From assembly GCA_029582265.1 (NCBI GenBank), contig CM055816.1, positions 1,240,001 to 1,304,000 of the forward strand: a stretch of 64,000 nt of DNA, given 5' to 3'. This stretch comes from Zoroaster sp. YZ-2022. Its lineage: Eukaryota; Echinodermata; Asteroidea; Forcipulatida; Zoroasteridae. A program made the translations under genes and the position numbers. How positions within the stretch are numbered: position 1 is the stretch's first letter; the number at the start of each line of letters is the position of its first letter. The notes below the pieces were generated by a model that worked only from the letters and a program-made list of their open reading frames with translations, was not told the DNA's origin and did not search any database. Of the stretch, positions 33,712-44,269 are shown piece after piece.

Positions 33712-34987
33712 ATTTTACAGATCGAGAGAAGCTCATTATTGGTCCATTTTTGACGTTATTGTACGTCTTTCATGAATTTTTTTCTTGAAAAATCAAGCAT
33801 AGGAGGGTAGTTAAACTCACGAAGAACAGTTTCATGGTGGTTATACCTGAGCAAACCCAAGTAACGGCCTCTGGGCAGCAATTCAAAAAAGGTGAAATAT
33901 TGCTATTGATTACATCTTCGCTGTTTAAATAATGGATTTGGAATGCATAGAAAGGAACAAAAAATCCTTAAATTAATTTAAAATGGAAGAGTGAACAGAA
34001 TATATGTATTAAATATTGGTTCATATTGGCTTATAAACTCAAATCATTCCCCGTTTTTTATTAGATTCTAACGTTATTAAAAAATTATTTAACCCCCCCT
34101 TACAATGAAAACGCCCACAACCTAATCCGTGTGTGTATATGCACACGCATACACAATGATGTCATCCCAAAAACCGTAACGGGTTCCCCAGAAATCTTTT
34201 GTTTAACAACGCTAAAGCCGCAGGGGAATCCCACCGTTTAAAAGTTAGCTACTGGGTTTGCTCAAATAACAAAGTAATAATTAGTTAAAATAAGAGTTCT
34301 TTCACCTACATGTATCATACTTTTTATGTCTCAGGGAAAATTCATCTTCAGGAAGAAAATCCGCTTTGAAATATTACCTTTTTCAGCGTGCGCGCTCTTG
34401 TCAAGGGCCAGAGTTGTGCACAAAAAACTTCAAGGAAATTTATGCGTTTGCCCATATTGCTGTAATGTTACTATTGTTAGTTCAATATTTGCAGACTATA
34501 TTCTTTTCTAATCCTATTGGTAAAAATTCTCTTTGAAATTAATTTTCAGTATGTAACAGGCGTTTTTATCAATGAACTCGCGAAAAAAAAAAGTAAAGGT
34601 CACGTTATGAATATGCATTTTTGTATGAACCTTCAAAATTCTCGCGCATGCGCCCAAACCGCATGTCGCCTGCAGAGCATTTTGAACAGCGGTGATACGT
34701 CATCATCTTGTTGCACCATTTAAAAAACTGTGGAGTACCCATCCATCATCGAATTTACTGAAGTTGTTCCTATGTTGTGCAGTAGTGTTGGATGAAACTA
34801 GTGTTGGTCAAACATTGCCAACATTTTTATTATGGTTTTTGTTATGAAAGTGTGTTCAAAGACTAAAAGATTGGGCTAGAAAAGACCTTTAAAATGATAT
34901 AAAATCTCTTTACATACTGTATGACAAGAGATACATATAGTCTGTTTGAAGTCGCACGGTAATTACATGTAGGCAAAAGTTGATTAA
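33712..34987. other. Intergenic or intronic
   Basis: No recognisable coding sequence, RNA or strong repeat. If the exons at 33616 and 36022 belong to one gene, this would be intron. Confidence 0.35.
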
Positions 34988-34991
34988 TTAA

Positions 34992-35838
34992 AACCCTCCT
35001 ACTGTCAGTGCACTTTTATACCGAACTGATTTATTCCACAAAATTCCACAGAATTCTACTTGTGTGGAATTTTGAAGAATATGTGTACTACTCTGACAAT
35101 GTACACTGGGGATCCACATAATTCCACATGGAATTTTGAAGAATATGTTTACTACTCTGACAAAGTGTACTGGGGTTCCACCTAATACCACGGCAGATTG
35201 TGGAATTTTGAAGAATGTGTACTACTTTGACAATTGTACACTGGGGATCCACATAATTCCACATGGAATTTTGAAGAATATGTTTACTACTCTGACAAAG
35301 TGTACTGGGGTTCCACCTAATACCACAGCAGATTGTGGAATTTTGAAGAATATCTTGGCAGAGCAAAATGTGGACATTTGGTTGTGGAATTATAATGGAA
35401 AGAATCTGAGCCCACCAAAAAAACACTGTACAAAAGTTGAGGGAAAAAAAACAATGTGTGTGAAAAAAAAACCTTATTTATTCCACATACTACCTTGAAT
35501 AGACAAGAAATTGTTGCCAGTAAGACCCTAAGCAAACAAAAAACAAACAGATTATAATGTCAGCCTAACAGGACAGTTCCACATAGTACCGCCTCTGAAA
35601 AACAAACATGTACAGTATATGCATAGCAGGCCAGTTCCACATACTGTATTACCATGCAGTACTCTGTGGAACACTCAGTAGGTGACTAGTACAGTGGAAC
35701 TTTGTGGTACTGATATGCCACTGAAAAAATAGTATGCAAAACATCGTGGAACGCATGCAATTAAAACACACATGTAACAGATGGGCTAATTTGTGGAATT
35801 TTGTGGAACACACAGTACATGTACATGTAGGAGGGTTT
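34992..35838. mobile_element. TTAA element H (word GTGGAATTTTGAAGAAT)
   Basis: Flanked by TTAA (34988-34991, 35839-35842). Inverted ends AACCCTCCTAC / GTAGGAGGGTT. The left end continues TGTCAGTGCA, as in element G. The interior reiterates GTGGAATTTTGAAGAATATG, ACTACTCTGACAA, GTGTACTGGGGTTCCAC and the inverse ATTCCACA. Open frames here are repeats of the word. Confidence 0.75.
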
Positions 35839-36021
35839 TTAATCCACATCTCTAAAATAAAATGGCCAAGAGACGCGCAATTTGGATTCAAGGGGTTTAT
35901 ACCAAATATCCTACAAAATTTGAGGAATTTACATGGAATGACCCATTTGTATTTTAACCCATCTGTATGATGACAGTCACATGATACTAGCTGATGGATT
36001 GTGACAATTTTACTTCTACAG

Positions 36022-36153
36022 GGCATGGTGTCTTCACTACAAAGTCTTTCAAAGACGGGATTTTTTGCTTGATTATCAAGGGGCGTGTGTGTCTCATAAA
36101 GGTCTTTGAAGGGAGAAATCATTAAACTTTTCATGGACAACATGGTACAGAAG
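36022..36153 (+). pseudogene. SET-domain-like exon, frameshifted
   Basis: CTTCTACAG acceptor (AG 36020-36021) and GTAAGT donor at 36154 bound 132 bp. One frame reads HGVFTTKSFKDGIF. After a T6 run the next frame reads FLLDYQGACVSHKGL. A third reads KGEIIKLFMDNMVQK up to the donor. GxGVFxTKSFxxGxFxxxYxG is the start of a SET methyltransferase domain, so this looks like its N-terminal exon. The shift at the homopolymer could be a real mutation or an assembly error. No downstream NHS/ELxxDY motifs were found nearby. Confidence 0.42.
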
Positions 36154-36623
36154 GTAAGTACATGTAACATAATGTTGTATGTGATATGTTGCATAATTGT
36201 CTGTGCTGGTTTAGTTGCCCCAGAGACTGAAGGTAAATTTGTTTAAAAAGCAATACCTCACATTATGGTTGTTTCATGGTAATCTCTGAAAATGTAATTT
36301 TGTCAACTTGTTTTTCATTTGTTGGCTCATCGTACATTTTAAATAATTTGTTTGCCAGTGTTGACATGCTACCATATCCACTGGCTATGGTTGAATGATC
36401 AATGATAGCACATGGCCTGAAACTAAACTGCAAGGTAATGACTTTACATGGCTGTGTAAAAGTGGGCACGCCGCTCTGCATATTTGTATTGTGTATCTAC
36501 AACTGAAATTTGTTGCAATTCATCTTGCCATCAAATAAATGGAATCTCATTGAAGAGTTGACAATTATCAAAGTCCAGCTTTCTAGTTTAAATGCCCAGT
36601 ACATTTGTTTGTTTTCTTAATAG

Positions 36624-36710
36624 AAAATAAAGCCATACAAGGAACTAAAGCAATTCAAAGAGGTGAAGCAAAGTGCCCTTGACCAGCTAACGTTTTGTGG
36701 ACTTAAAAAT
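36624..36710 (+). CDS. Exon of unknown gene (KIKPYKELKQ exon)
   Basis: An 87-bp open exon (29 codons) between TTCTTAATAG and GTAAGT. It reads KIKPYKELKQFKEVKQSALD then QLTFCGLKN; phase 0 at both ends; the other two phases contain stops. It lies 470 bp after the SET-like exon on the same strand and may be the next exon of that gene. I do not recognise the peptide. Confidence 0.45.
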
Positions 36711-36864
36711 GTAAGTATTAAATTATAGTTTAAGTCATTAATGTAGTTTGAGCCATTATTACTGTTATTATTATTTTTTATTATTATTTTTTTAAAGTAA
36801 GCTTGATGCCATTTGTATTATGTACCGTTAGTGCAACTCTCTTAATTGTCTCTTTTTTCATTAA

Positions 36865-37059
36865 CCCTAACCATGCTCAATGTAACAAGATGCAACAACG
36901 GTAAAATGTTGTTGCATCTTGTTGCCCTCAGCAGAGAACAAAAGAAACCATTGTTCTAGCTGCTGGATCTTGTTGCAGTGAGCAGCCTGTACACATTTCT
37001 GTTGTTGCATAGTGTTGCCTTCAGCAGTGTGTCTGGGAAATGCCTGTAGGCGGTAAAGG
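36865..37059. mobile_element. TTAA element E (word GTTGCATCTTGTTG)
   Basis: Flanked by TTAA (36861-36864, 37060-37063). Left end CCCTAACC, right end GGTAAAGG (diverged). The interior reiterates TGTTGCATCTTGTTG and its inverse CAACAAGATGCAACA, then a CAGCAGAGAACAAAAGAAAC-type tail. Element F shares this tail. Confidence 0.7.
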
Positions 37060-38124
37060 TTAAAGGTCATTGTTTATTTCAAAGCAGTCAATCTCCTTTA
37101 GTGCCCAATGTCACACTGGTAAAAATTTAAATTATCAAGTGTCAAGTGCAGTAGTTTATCCTTTGTGTTCATGTAATATTCAATAATGTTCTGTGGTCTT
37201 ATGTTTTTTTAATTATATTTCTCTACCGATTTGTTAGAGAAATGTTAATGCATTATTACTAACTTGTTATGATATTATCTAATTAAATATAGATGATCCC
37301 AACACTTTGCCTATGGTGATTGGTTTAAATAAATTTGCAAACATAAATTAATCATACATGTACTACCGGAGGTTTATGAATAATTCAGTAGTAGCGTCCA
37401 CAAAACAGACTGTAAAGGCACTTGTAGCTTGTTTGGACATTGTGTTTTGAGGTTGCTGCATGCACCTTGACTAAAGGCTACTCAACATTAGGCTGCTTCT
37501 ATTGTGTCATAGTGAAGGTCAGGAATGGAAATAGATGAGTAAACTTACGCAAATTTATGTGCTATATGTGACCTGACGTACACATTCATATATTGTTGCT
37601 TCCCGATCTGCCACCAATGACAACATGTTAAAAGTCACATGAAATATCACTAGAAAAACCCTTAACAATAACAGTTACCATTGAGGCTAGTGTGCAAGTT
37701 TGTTCCTGTCAACTTTTTAATATTTGTTATATGGGTCGAGTTTGACAGGGGGTGAGTTTGCTGGGGGGGGGGGGGGTTGCCAAATCTGTGGACTTGACCA
37801 TTTGTATTTTCGATCAGTCTTTGAAGGTCTTTTTTTTCTTCTCCTTCTTTGTTAATAAATCTATTATTTTTATAGGTGACCTGGTTTTGTACATCTACAT
37901 GTACGTATGCTATGTACCTGTGCTTACTAGCAGACTTGTATGAATCAGACTTTAACTCAAGTCCAACTCGAGTCGCATATTATAAAGCCCCTATACACAC
38001 TTTGGTATTCTTGAAAAAAACATCAGCGTTGGTGATACATGTACTGTAAGTAGTGATGAGAAAATAATAAGTTTGTATGTGAGTACTGATTATGTGAATC
38101 TAAACAATTCAATCACCTCAACAG

Positions 38125-38196
38125 GACTCGTAGATAATACATTGCTGTCTCCAAGATGGACATATCCACCTGATGATTTGATGGATCCAAGCAAAG
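38125..38196 (+). CDS. Exon-like block GLVDNTLLSP (copy 2)
   Basis: CCTCAACAG acceptor and AAAG|GTGTGT donor. The open phase reads LVDNTLLSPRWTYPPDDLMD then PSK. Conservation of splice edges and phase in both duplicates supports an exon. The product is unknown. Confidence 0.4.
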
Positions 38197-38647
38197 GTGT
38201 GTACTTAAAAATGATGGATCTGAAAAGATTTTCTATTTCATGCATGTCATTTTTCTATAAAAAAAATTTAAAAAACGATTAAAATGCCCAATTTATTTGT
38301 TAATAAATAACAACAAATGTTCTCCAAGTACAAATTGGGTAAAAGTTCATACCCCTATGTCGTGTAAAACACAGCACGACAGAATTCCAATCAATCCAGC
38401 AATTTTGGCTGCAGTTGAACATTTTTATAGCAAAAACAAAGAATAGAAAAAATTAATAAAAATAAAAAAGCTGACTCGAGGGTCTGATGTGACACGCGCG
38501 AAGACCAGAAACCGGAAAATGATTTTTTTTTTGGCCATATACTGCCCAACCATTACTAATGTGATGAGGATCCCACTATAACACCTGTTCTGTATTGTTT
38601 AAAGTATCCACAAGCCAATGGATAATTGTTTGGAAAGTTATTACAAC

Positions 38648-38659
38648 AACAATGGTTAC
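38648..38659. repeat. Left target-site duplication of the Penelope-like element
   Basis: AACAATGGTTAC, repeated exactly and directly at 41234-41245. Confidence 0.85.
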
Positions 38660-38926
38660 GCATGGTGGAATATCGATATCGTTTCGGTTTGCGGTAACAC
38701 CATGTGTTTATCTCAACTAACGTGAAGCTGAGATACAGGTTCTGAAAAGAACCGTATCGCACAATCGTATCTCAACCTTCGTTAAGTGAGAAAGGTTCAA
38801 GGGAGAACCAATTTCGGCAACCTGCTTTTCTCTACTGTCGCTAAGTGAGAAATATGGTTCAGGGAGAACCATGGGGACTTCACGGGTTAATATGGTTCAG
38901 GGAGAACCAAGGGACCTTCACGGGTT

Positions 38927-38972
38927 ATTCTCAACGTTTCGATTAGCCTGCTCTAATCTTCTTCAGGAGAAT
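38927..38972 (-). ncRNA. Hammerhead-ribozyme-like motif, left terminal repeat
   Basis: Read on the minus strand: ATTCTC, CTGAAGA, then A, stem GATTAG/CTAATC around AGCAGG, GAAA, then CGTT, then GAGAAT. ATTCTC pairs with GAGAAT (stem I), CTGAAGA fits the CUGANGA core, and ACGU gives a two-base-pair stem III with no loop, as in dimer-type hammerheads. One extra A separates the core from stem II. Penelope-like elements are known to carry hammerheads. Activity here is untested. Confidence 0.5.
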
Positions 38973-40930
38973 GAAGAGGTTTGAACCTTCCATCCGAAAG
39001 CTCGAGAAACAAAAGGCAGACGATATCCGTATTCAGATACACCAGATCTTAAAAAACGTGAAGCCCCCGAAATCCAATATCACAAGACTGGAATATCAGG
39101 CTGTCAATAACCTCCGTAATGACTCTTCGATACACATTCTAAAGGCAGACAAGGGTAATGCCACAGTAGTGATGGACCGTCAGAATACGATCAGAAGGTT
39201 CAGGATATCTCGACACGGATACCTACACCCGCCTCAAAAAGAACCCGATTCCGTTAGCAGAAAGGAAAGTCACAGAAACTTCTTTCCTTAAACCGGAGCA
39301 CAGCCTACCCAAAGCACTATACAGGCACCTCCGTCCGTCCAGCTCGAATGCCCAAGATTCTTTGGCCTACCAAAGATTCATAAACCAGACAGACCGCCCG
39401 ACCGATTGTCTCATCCCGAGGTTCCCCACGTATAACCTCGCCTAACACTTGACAGGGCTCTTACACCCACTGTGGGTAAGACGCCCACCATGTACCCAAT
39501 TCAGCAGGGTTTATCAACATCATAAAGGGAACAATATTGCAGCCTTCCGACACGCTAGTGAGTTTTGACGCCAAGTCATTATTCACCAATGTACCGACAG
39601 ACGAGGCTATCCTCGTAACCAAGTCGATACTTTCGAACATGATAGCACGCCTCCCCGAACGAACCAGCCTAACGCCAGATCAAATCGTAGATCTACTTTC
39701 ATTATGTGTGAAATCCACATACTTCCAATGGAGAGACTACTATCAACAGTCTTTGGGCACTCCAATGGGATCCCCGATATCCCCGGTCCTGGCAAACATC
39801 TTCATGGAAGATTTCGAACAGAAAGCCCTCGAGACGGCACGATACAAACCCAAACTATGGCTTCGATACGATGATACTTTCATCATTTGGCAGCACGGTT
39901 CGACAAACTGAGTGAATTCCTCGTCACCTCAACCAGCAACATCCGGCATTCAATTCACCATGGAAACTGAGACATCCGACCTGCTGCCTTTCCTTGATGT
40001 ACTCATTTCCAAACGGGTTGATGGCTCACTTGGGCATTCGGTTTACAGAAAACCCACACACACAGACCGCTACCTAAATGCCCGGTCGCTCCACCCACCA
40101 TCCGTGAAATCCTCCGTGAATCGCACCCTACTTCAAGGGCACACACTATCAGTGATAAAGAGCACTTGCCATCCGAAAGTTGAAACATCTTAACGCCGTG
40201 TTAAGAGACAATGGGTACAGACCTGATAAGCTTAAGTTCCTCCCGAATAGGAACGCCCACCATCCTCTGATGCAACCGAAAAACCCATTGCCGTATTACC
40301 GACATCGGCCACACTTCACACAAGATTCAGCGTATCCTGAGGAAGCTGACATTAAGGTCTACCACCGGGACTCAAAACAAGTTGGAAACGGTTACACACC
40401 CACAAGGACAGACATGATCCCAGCCAAGCTGGGGTTTACTGACCTTGCACTTGTGGGAAAGTGTACATTGGCGAGACCGCAGAGACCTTACGACCAGGAT
40501 CAAGGAACACAAGGCCCACGGCCGCAGAGGGAATGTGACAAATCTGCAAGGATCATCAAACACTCCACCGATTTGGACCATATCATTGACTGGCAGAATG
40601 CAAAGATCATAGCCCCGAAAAGCACTGGTACACCCGTCAGATCAGAGAGGCTATTGAGATTCATAAACATGACACTGTCCCCCAGGACATCGGCTATTTC
40701 ATCAGCAACATTTGGCATTCAATCCTACCATCCACCAACACCCACACCCCACTGTCAACTGATACGCCTCAGCGAGCAGGCAACTCGCACACAGCAGGAA
40801 ACACACACAACAAGAACAATGCCACGGTGGCAACCAATCGCAACACATCACACAACAGTAGCACCAATCGGAACACTTCCCATTCTACACATAATCCCAG
40901 CAAATACTACTTAAGGAGTTGCATCGGCAA
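38971..40930 (+). pseudogene. Penelope-like reverse transcriptase with GIY-YIG endonuclease
   Basis: In order, across changing frames: MKRFEPSIRKLEKQ, LKADKGNATVVMD (about 39142-39180), RPIVSSRGSPTYN-type block (about 39400), FINIIKG, VSFDAKSLFTNVP (motif A, about 39560-39600), LGTPMGSPISPVLANIF (about 39756-39803), WLRYDDTFIIW (about 39859-39891), [20 protein letters not shown], then GVY*PCTCGKVYIGET (GIY-YIG, about 40434-40480), IIKHSTDLDHIIDWQNAKII and IGYFISNIWHSILPS. The catalytic box lacks the Val usual in YVDDTF. Several frameshifts and stops inactivate it. In this family the protein drives target-primed insertion. Confidence 0.88.
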
Positions 40931-40938
40931 ACCTCTTC

Positions 40939-40984
40939 ATTCTCCTGAAGAAGATTAGAGCAGGCTAATCGAAACGCTGAGAAT
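40939..40984 (+). ncRNA. Hammerhead-like motif, right terminal repeat
   Basis: Plus-strand copy of the left motif: ATTCTC, CTGAAGA, A, GATTAG/CTAATC, GAAA, CGCT, GAGAAT. A C replaces the U that would pair with the A following GAA, disrupting stem III, so this copy is probably inactive. Confidence 0.42.
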
Positions 40985-41233
40985 AACTCCGTGAAGTCCC
41001 TTGGTTCTCCCTGAACCATATTAACCGTGAAGTCCCCATGGTTCTCCCTGAACCATATTTCTCACTTAGCTTGACAGTAGAGAAAACGAAGCGTTCAAAT
41101 TGGTTCTCCCTTGAACCTTTCTCACTTAACGAAGGTTGAGATACGATTGTGCGATACGGTTCTTTTCAGAACCTGTATCTCAGCTTCACGTTAGTTGAGA
41201 TAAACACATGGTGTTACCGCAAACCGAAACGAT

Positions 41234-41245
41234 AACAATGGTTAC
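41234..41245. repeat. Right target-site duplication of the Penelope-like element
   Basis: AACAATGGTTAC, identical to 38648-38659. Confidence 0.85.
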
Positions 41246-41655
41246 AATAGAGGTCCTTGGTTATCAATAATACACATGTATTAGAGTATGGTCCAAGGAC
41301 ATAACAAAAAGAATAATAGGTCCTTCATCAGTTCTTTGTTCTCAGAGTCCTTGGAAGTACTTTGTGTGTAAATCCAACGAAGATTGCTTCAAAAAGTCCA
41401 ACAACAATTAATTGGAGCAGTAGATTGTGTTCCTACATGTAGGACCTCTCAGAACAAGGATTAATGAGGACATAATTATTGTCTCTTTTATTATTTTGTC
41501 CTTGGTTGATACTTTAAACCATGTTCAATATATCCTTGGTTCATCCATAAAGTATAACCTCTGTCCCCTGGCCTACACCATGCCGCATTTTTATTGAGAG
41601 AGGATTTAATAAGACTAAATGGGGACTTCTTTCTGTCTACATCATTTTTTTTCAC

Positions 41656-42155
41656 NNNNNNNNNNNNNNNNNNNNNNNNNNNNNNNNNNNNNNNNNNNNN
41701 NNNNNNNNNNNNNNNNNNNNNNNNNNNNNNNNNNNNNNNNNNNNNNNNNNNNNNNNNNNNNNNNNNNNNNNNNNNNNNNNNNNNNNNNNNNNNNNNNNNN
41801 NNNNNNNNNNNNNNNNNNNNNNNNNNNNNNNNNNNNNNNNNNNNNNNNNNNNNNNNNNNNNNNNNNNNNNNNNNNNNNNNNNNNNNNNNNNNNNNNNNNN
41901 NNNNNNNNNNNNNNNNNNNNNNNNNNNNNNNNNNNNNNNNNNNNNNNNNNNNNNNNNNNNNNNNNNNNNNNNNNNNNNNNNNNNNNNNNNNNNNNNNNNN
42001 NNNNNNNNNNNNNNNNNNNNNNNNNNNNNNNNNNNNNNNNNNNNNNNNNNNNNNNNNNNNNNNNNNNNNNNNNNNNNNNNNNNNNNNNNNNNNNNNNNNN
42101 NNNNNNNNNNNNNNNNNNNNNNNNNNNNNNNNNNNNNNNNNNNNNNNNNNNNNNN
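41656..42155. other. Assembly gap (500 N)
   Basis: Exactly 500 N, a placeholder length. Open frames crossing it are meaningless. A 56-bp tandem repeat begins just after it (about 42180). Confidence 0.99.
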
Positions 42156-42177
42156 TTTGCAAGATTAAAGTGATGTA

Positions 42178-42283
42178 CTCGTAATGTAATGCCACCGACT
42201 TATAATGTTTTAATATTCACACACGCATACTGTAGTGTAATGCCACCGACTTATGTTTTAATATTCACACACGCATACTGTAC
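42178..42283. repeat. About 56-bp tandem repeat, 2 copies
   Basis: GTAATGCCACCGACTTAT followed by GTTTTAATATTCACACACGC and ATACTGTA, twice, immediately right of the gap. The gap may hide more copies. Confidence 0.8.
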
Positions 42284-43390
42284 TTGTTTTTCTTGAATGA
42301 TTATTTGTATTGTAAATGATTTGGGAAATGTGTTTTACACGATAACACGAGAGCGGTCACTTGATTTATAGAATACCTCATTTACGAGGTACAGTACTTT
42401 TGCTCAGAAGAAATAGCTGTACAAAAGCCACTTTTCTGGAATCGCATCGTTACCAAAATCTAATCGATTGGTCCTTGTGCCAAACTTTACCCGTCCATAA
42501 AATTTCATCAAAATCTGCGGACAACTTTTTTTGAAATCTTGTACAAAAGACTGTATGTACACACACACAGGTAAGCGTAGCTATCGTTGTGTGGACATTC
42601 CTTTGTTCTCGTGTACTTAAGGATAGGAAATTCTTAAAATCGTTCCCATTTCACACAGAAGAGTGTTTTGAGAGCGGTTTTCGTTCTATTTTTCCCTTTT
42701 AATAATATCCTTCGATTTAAGTCAAAGAACCTGCCTAGACAAATGACTAATTTCAGAGATACTCGTACTTTTCCAAAGTCCAAAAACATTGTGTGGACGT
42801 GTGTAAGTCCACACAGCGCAAACACTCCATACGTTGTGTGGACCTCTTTTGTTCTCAGGTCCACACAATGAATGGTACGCTTACTCACACAATCTTGTCT
42901 AAGGTGTAAACCTCCTATTGTTCCCCTCTTTTGTTCTCTTTGTTATTGGACCTTTTGAGGTTTCACATTAGATTTGTACACGTTTTTCAAACTGAGGACA
43001 TATGCTAACAATAATCGCCAACTGAGGACCCATTGTTCCCTTGTGTTATAAATCCTCGGTTTACACCTTAGACATACTCACCCCCCACACACACAGTCGT
43101 GAATTTCAAGAAGCAATCTCCATTGGTTTTGTACACGCTGTTTTCCGAGGACAACGAAGAACAAAGAACCGCCGTCCGAGGACTTATTCCCTTTGTTATA
43201 TGTCCTCGGACAGTTTGCATTGTAAGCCCACACACGCACACCAACACATTCCTTTGTTTATGGTGTAAATCGAGGACGTTCCATTGTTCCTCTCTATTGT
43301 GATAGCAACTGGGACGTATTGTTCTCCATTGTGATAGCAACCGGGGACTTATTATTCCACATATTATTGAAAAAAATTTGATTATGATGA
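42284..43390. other. Non-coding region with TTGTTC/GAGGAC words
   Basis: Recurrent GTGTGGAC, TTGTTCTC and GAGGAC/GTCCTC words (42585-43340) also occur at 41310-41510 on the other side of the gap, hinting at one degenerate self-similar repeat spanning it. No gene recognised. Confidence 0.4.
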
Positions 43391-43501
43391 TTCCTTTAAG
43401 ACTTTGTTATTGTTAAAATTTATTGCTTTCCTTTAAGACTTCGTTATTGTTAAAATGTATTGCTTTCCTTTAAGACTTTGTTATTGTTAAAATGTATTGC
43501 T
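43391..43501. repeat. 37-bp tandem repeat, 3 copies
   Basis: Three 37-bp units (TCCTTTAAGACTTTGTTATT, GTTAAAATGTATTGCTT) differing at single bases. Confidence 0.9.
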
Positions 43502-43519
43502 TTCCTTTTGTAATGCCTA

Positions 43520-43660
43520 ATAGTAATAATATTAATAATAATAATAATAATAATAATAGTAATAATAGTAATAATAGTATTAGTAATACTAGTAATACTA
43601 GTAATACTAGTAATACTAGTAATACTAGTAATAATAGTAATAATAGTAATAATAGTAATA

Positions 43661-43707
<47 letters not shown>
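43520..43707. repeat. (TAA)n / (TAATAG)n / (TAATACTAG)n microsatellite
   Basis: Simple trinucleotide-based array with higher-order AATACTAGT units in the middle. Encoded poly-Asn/Ser, poly-Leu and poly-Ile frames are not genes. Confidence 0.95.
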
Positions 43708-44269
43708 GATTTGTAGCGCACACGTATCCACCCTGCCTAAAAATAAATGAATAAAGAATTAATGCAATTTTAAATCGAGATGTCCGTTGTTGTTGTGTAC
43801 AATGCCCTTTTCCTACTATAGAACATATTTCAAGAAAATGTCAAATAACACATGGATCATACATTTTAAAGATGGACTACAACGAGAACTCTCACATTAA
43901 ATTGACTATCGAACCTTGTTTATGTTGTGTTCAGGTAACAATTTATTGTTGTGGTCATGTTTTTTTCTTTATAATTTTGTTGCAATTTGACCGAAAAATT
44001 AGACCCCGCTTCTTCGATTTTTTGAAATTTCCCGCCCTGCACTGGTTCCCGACAAAGACCCATTGAAAATCCACTATGAAATCCACGATATAGTACCAGC
44101 GGACTTGTAAACCAGCGAAAAGGGATGACGTATAACCCATGAGCACCCGAGAGTAAACAGAAGACGCCATGTTACTTCCGTGTATATTATACATGCGTTG
44201 TCATGCGTCAGCAGAGGCATGAAGTTTTTATGAAACTTTTTTTCGACGTTGTTGTGTAACAGTTATATA

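Larger units (their letters stand above)
36604..38327. repeat. Segmental duplication, copy 2
   Basis: Direct paralogue of 29503-31549. Both exon-like blocks keep splice sites and the upstream exon is open, so this is the better-preserved copy. It lacks elements B and C and reads AATGTTAATGCATTATTACT at 37241-37260. Confidence 0.85.
38660..41233 (+). mobile_element. Penelope-like retroelement with inverted terminal repeats
   Basis: A 2.57-kb element flanked by the 12-bp direct duplication AACAATGGTTAC. Terminal repeats of about 300 bp (about 38677-38985 and 40928-41233) are inverted to each other. They share GTTTCGGTTTGCGGTAACAC, GTTCTGAAAAGAACCGTATC and GGTTCAGGGAGAACCA words. A frameshifted RT plus GIY-YIG reading frame lies between them. 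Clear duplications and high similarity of the two ends suggest a fairly recent insertion. Confidence 0.9.

Noticed and set aside
35649..36194. 181-codon minus-strand frame
   Set aside because: Begins in TTAA element H and runs antisense through the SET-like exon; no motif of its own.
36263..36481. 72-codon minus-strand frame with STLANKLFKMYDEP
   Set aside because: Looks protein-like but has no recognisable family, and its strand opposes the neighbouring exon series.
41491..42195. Long open frames of 184-234 codons
   Set aside because: They consist mostly of the 500-N assembly gap.
43450..43731. Poly-Asn, poly-Leu and poly-Ile proteins
   Set aside because: All six frames of a TAA-type microsatellite are open; not genes.
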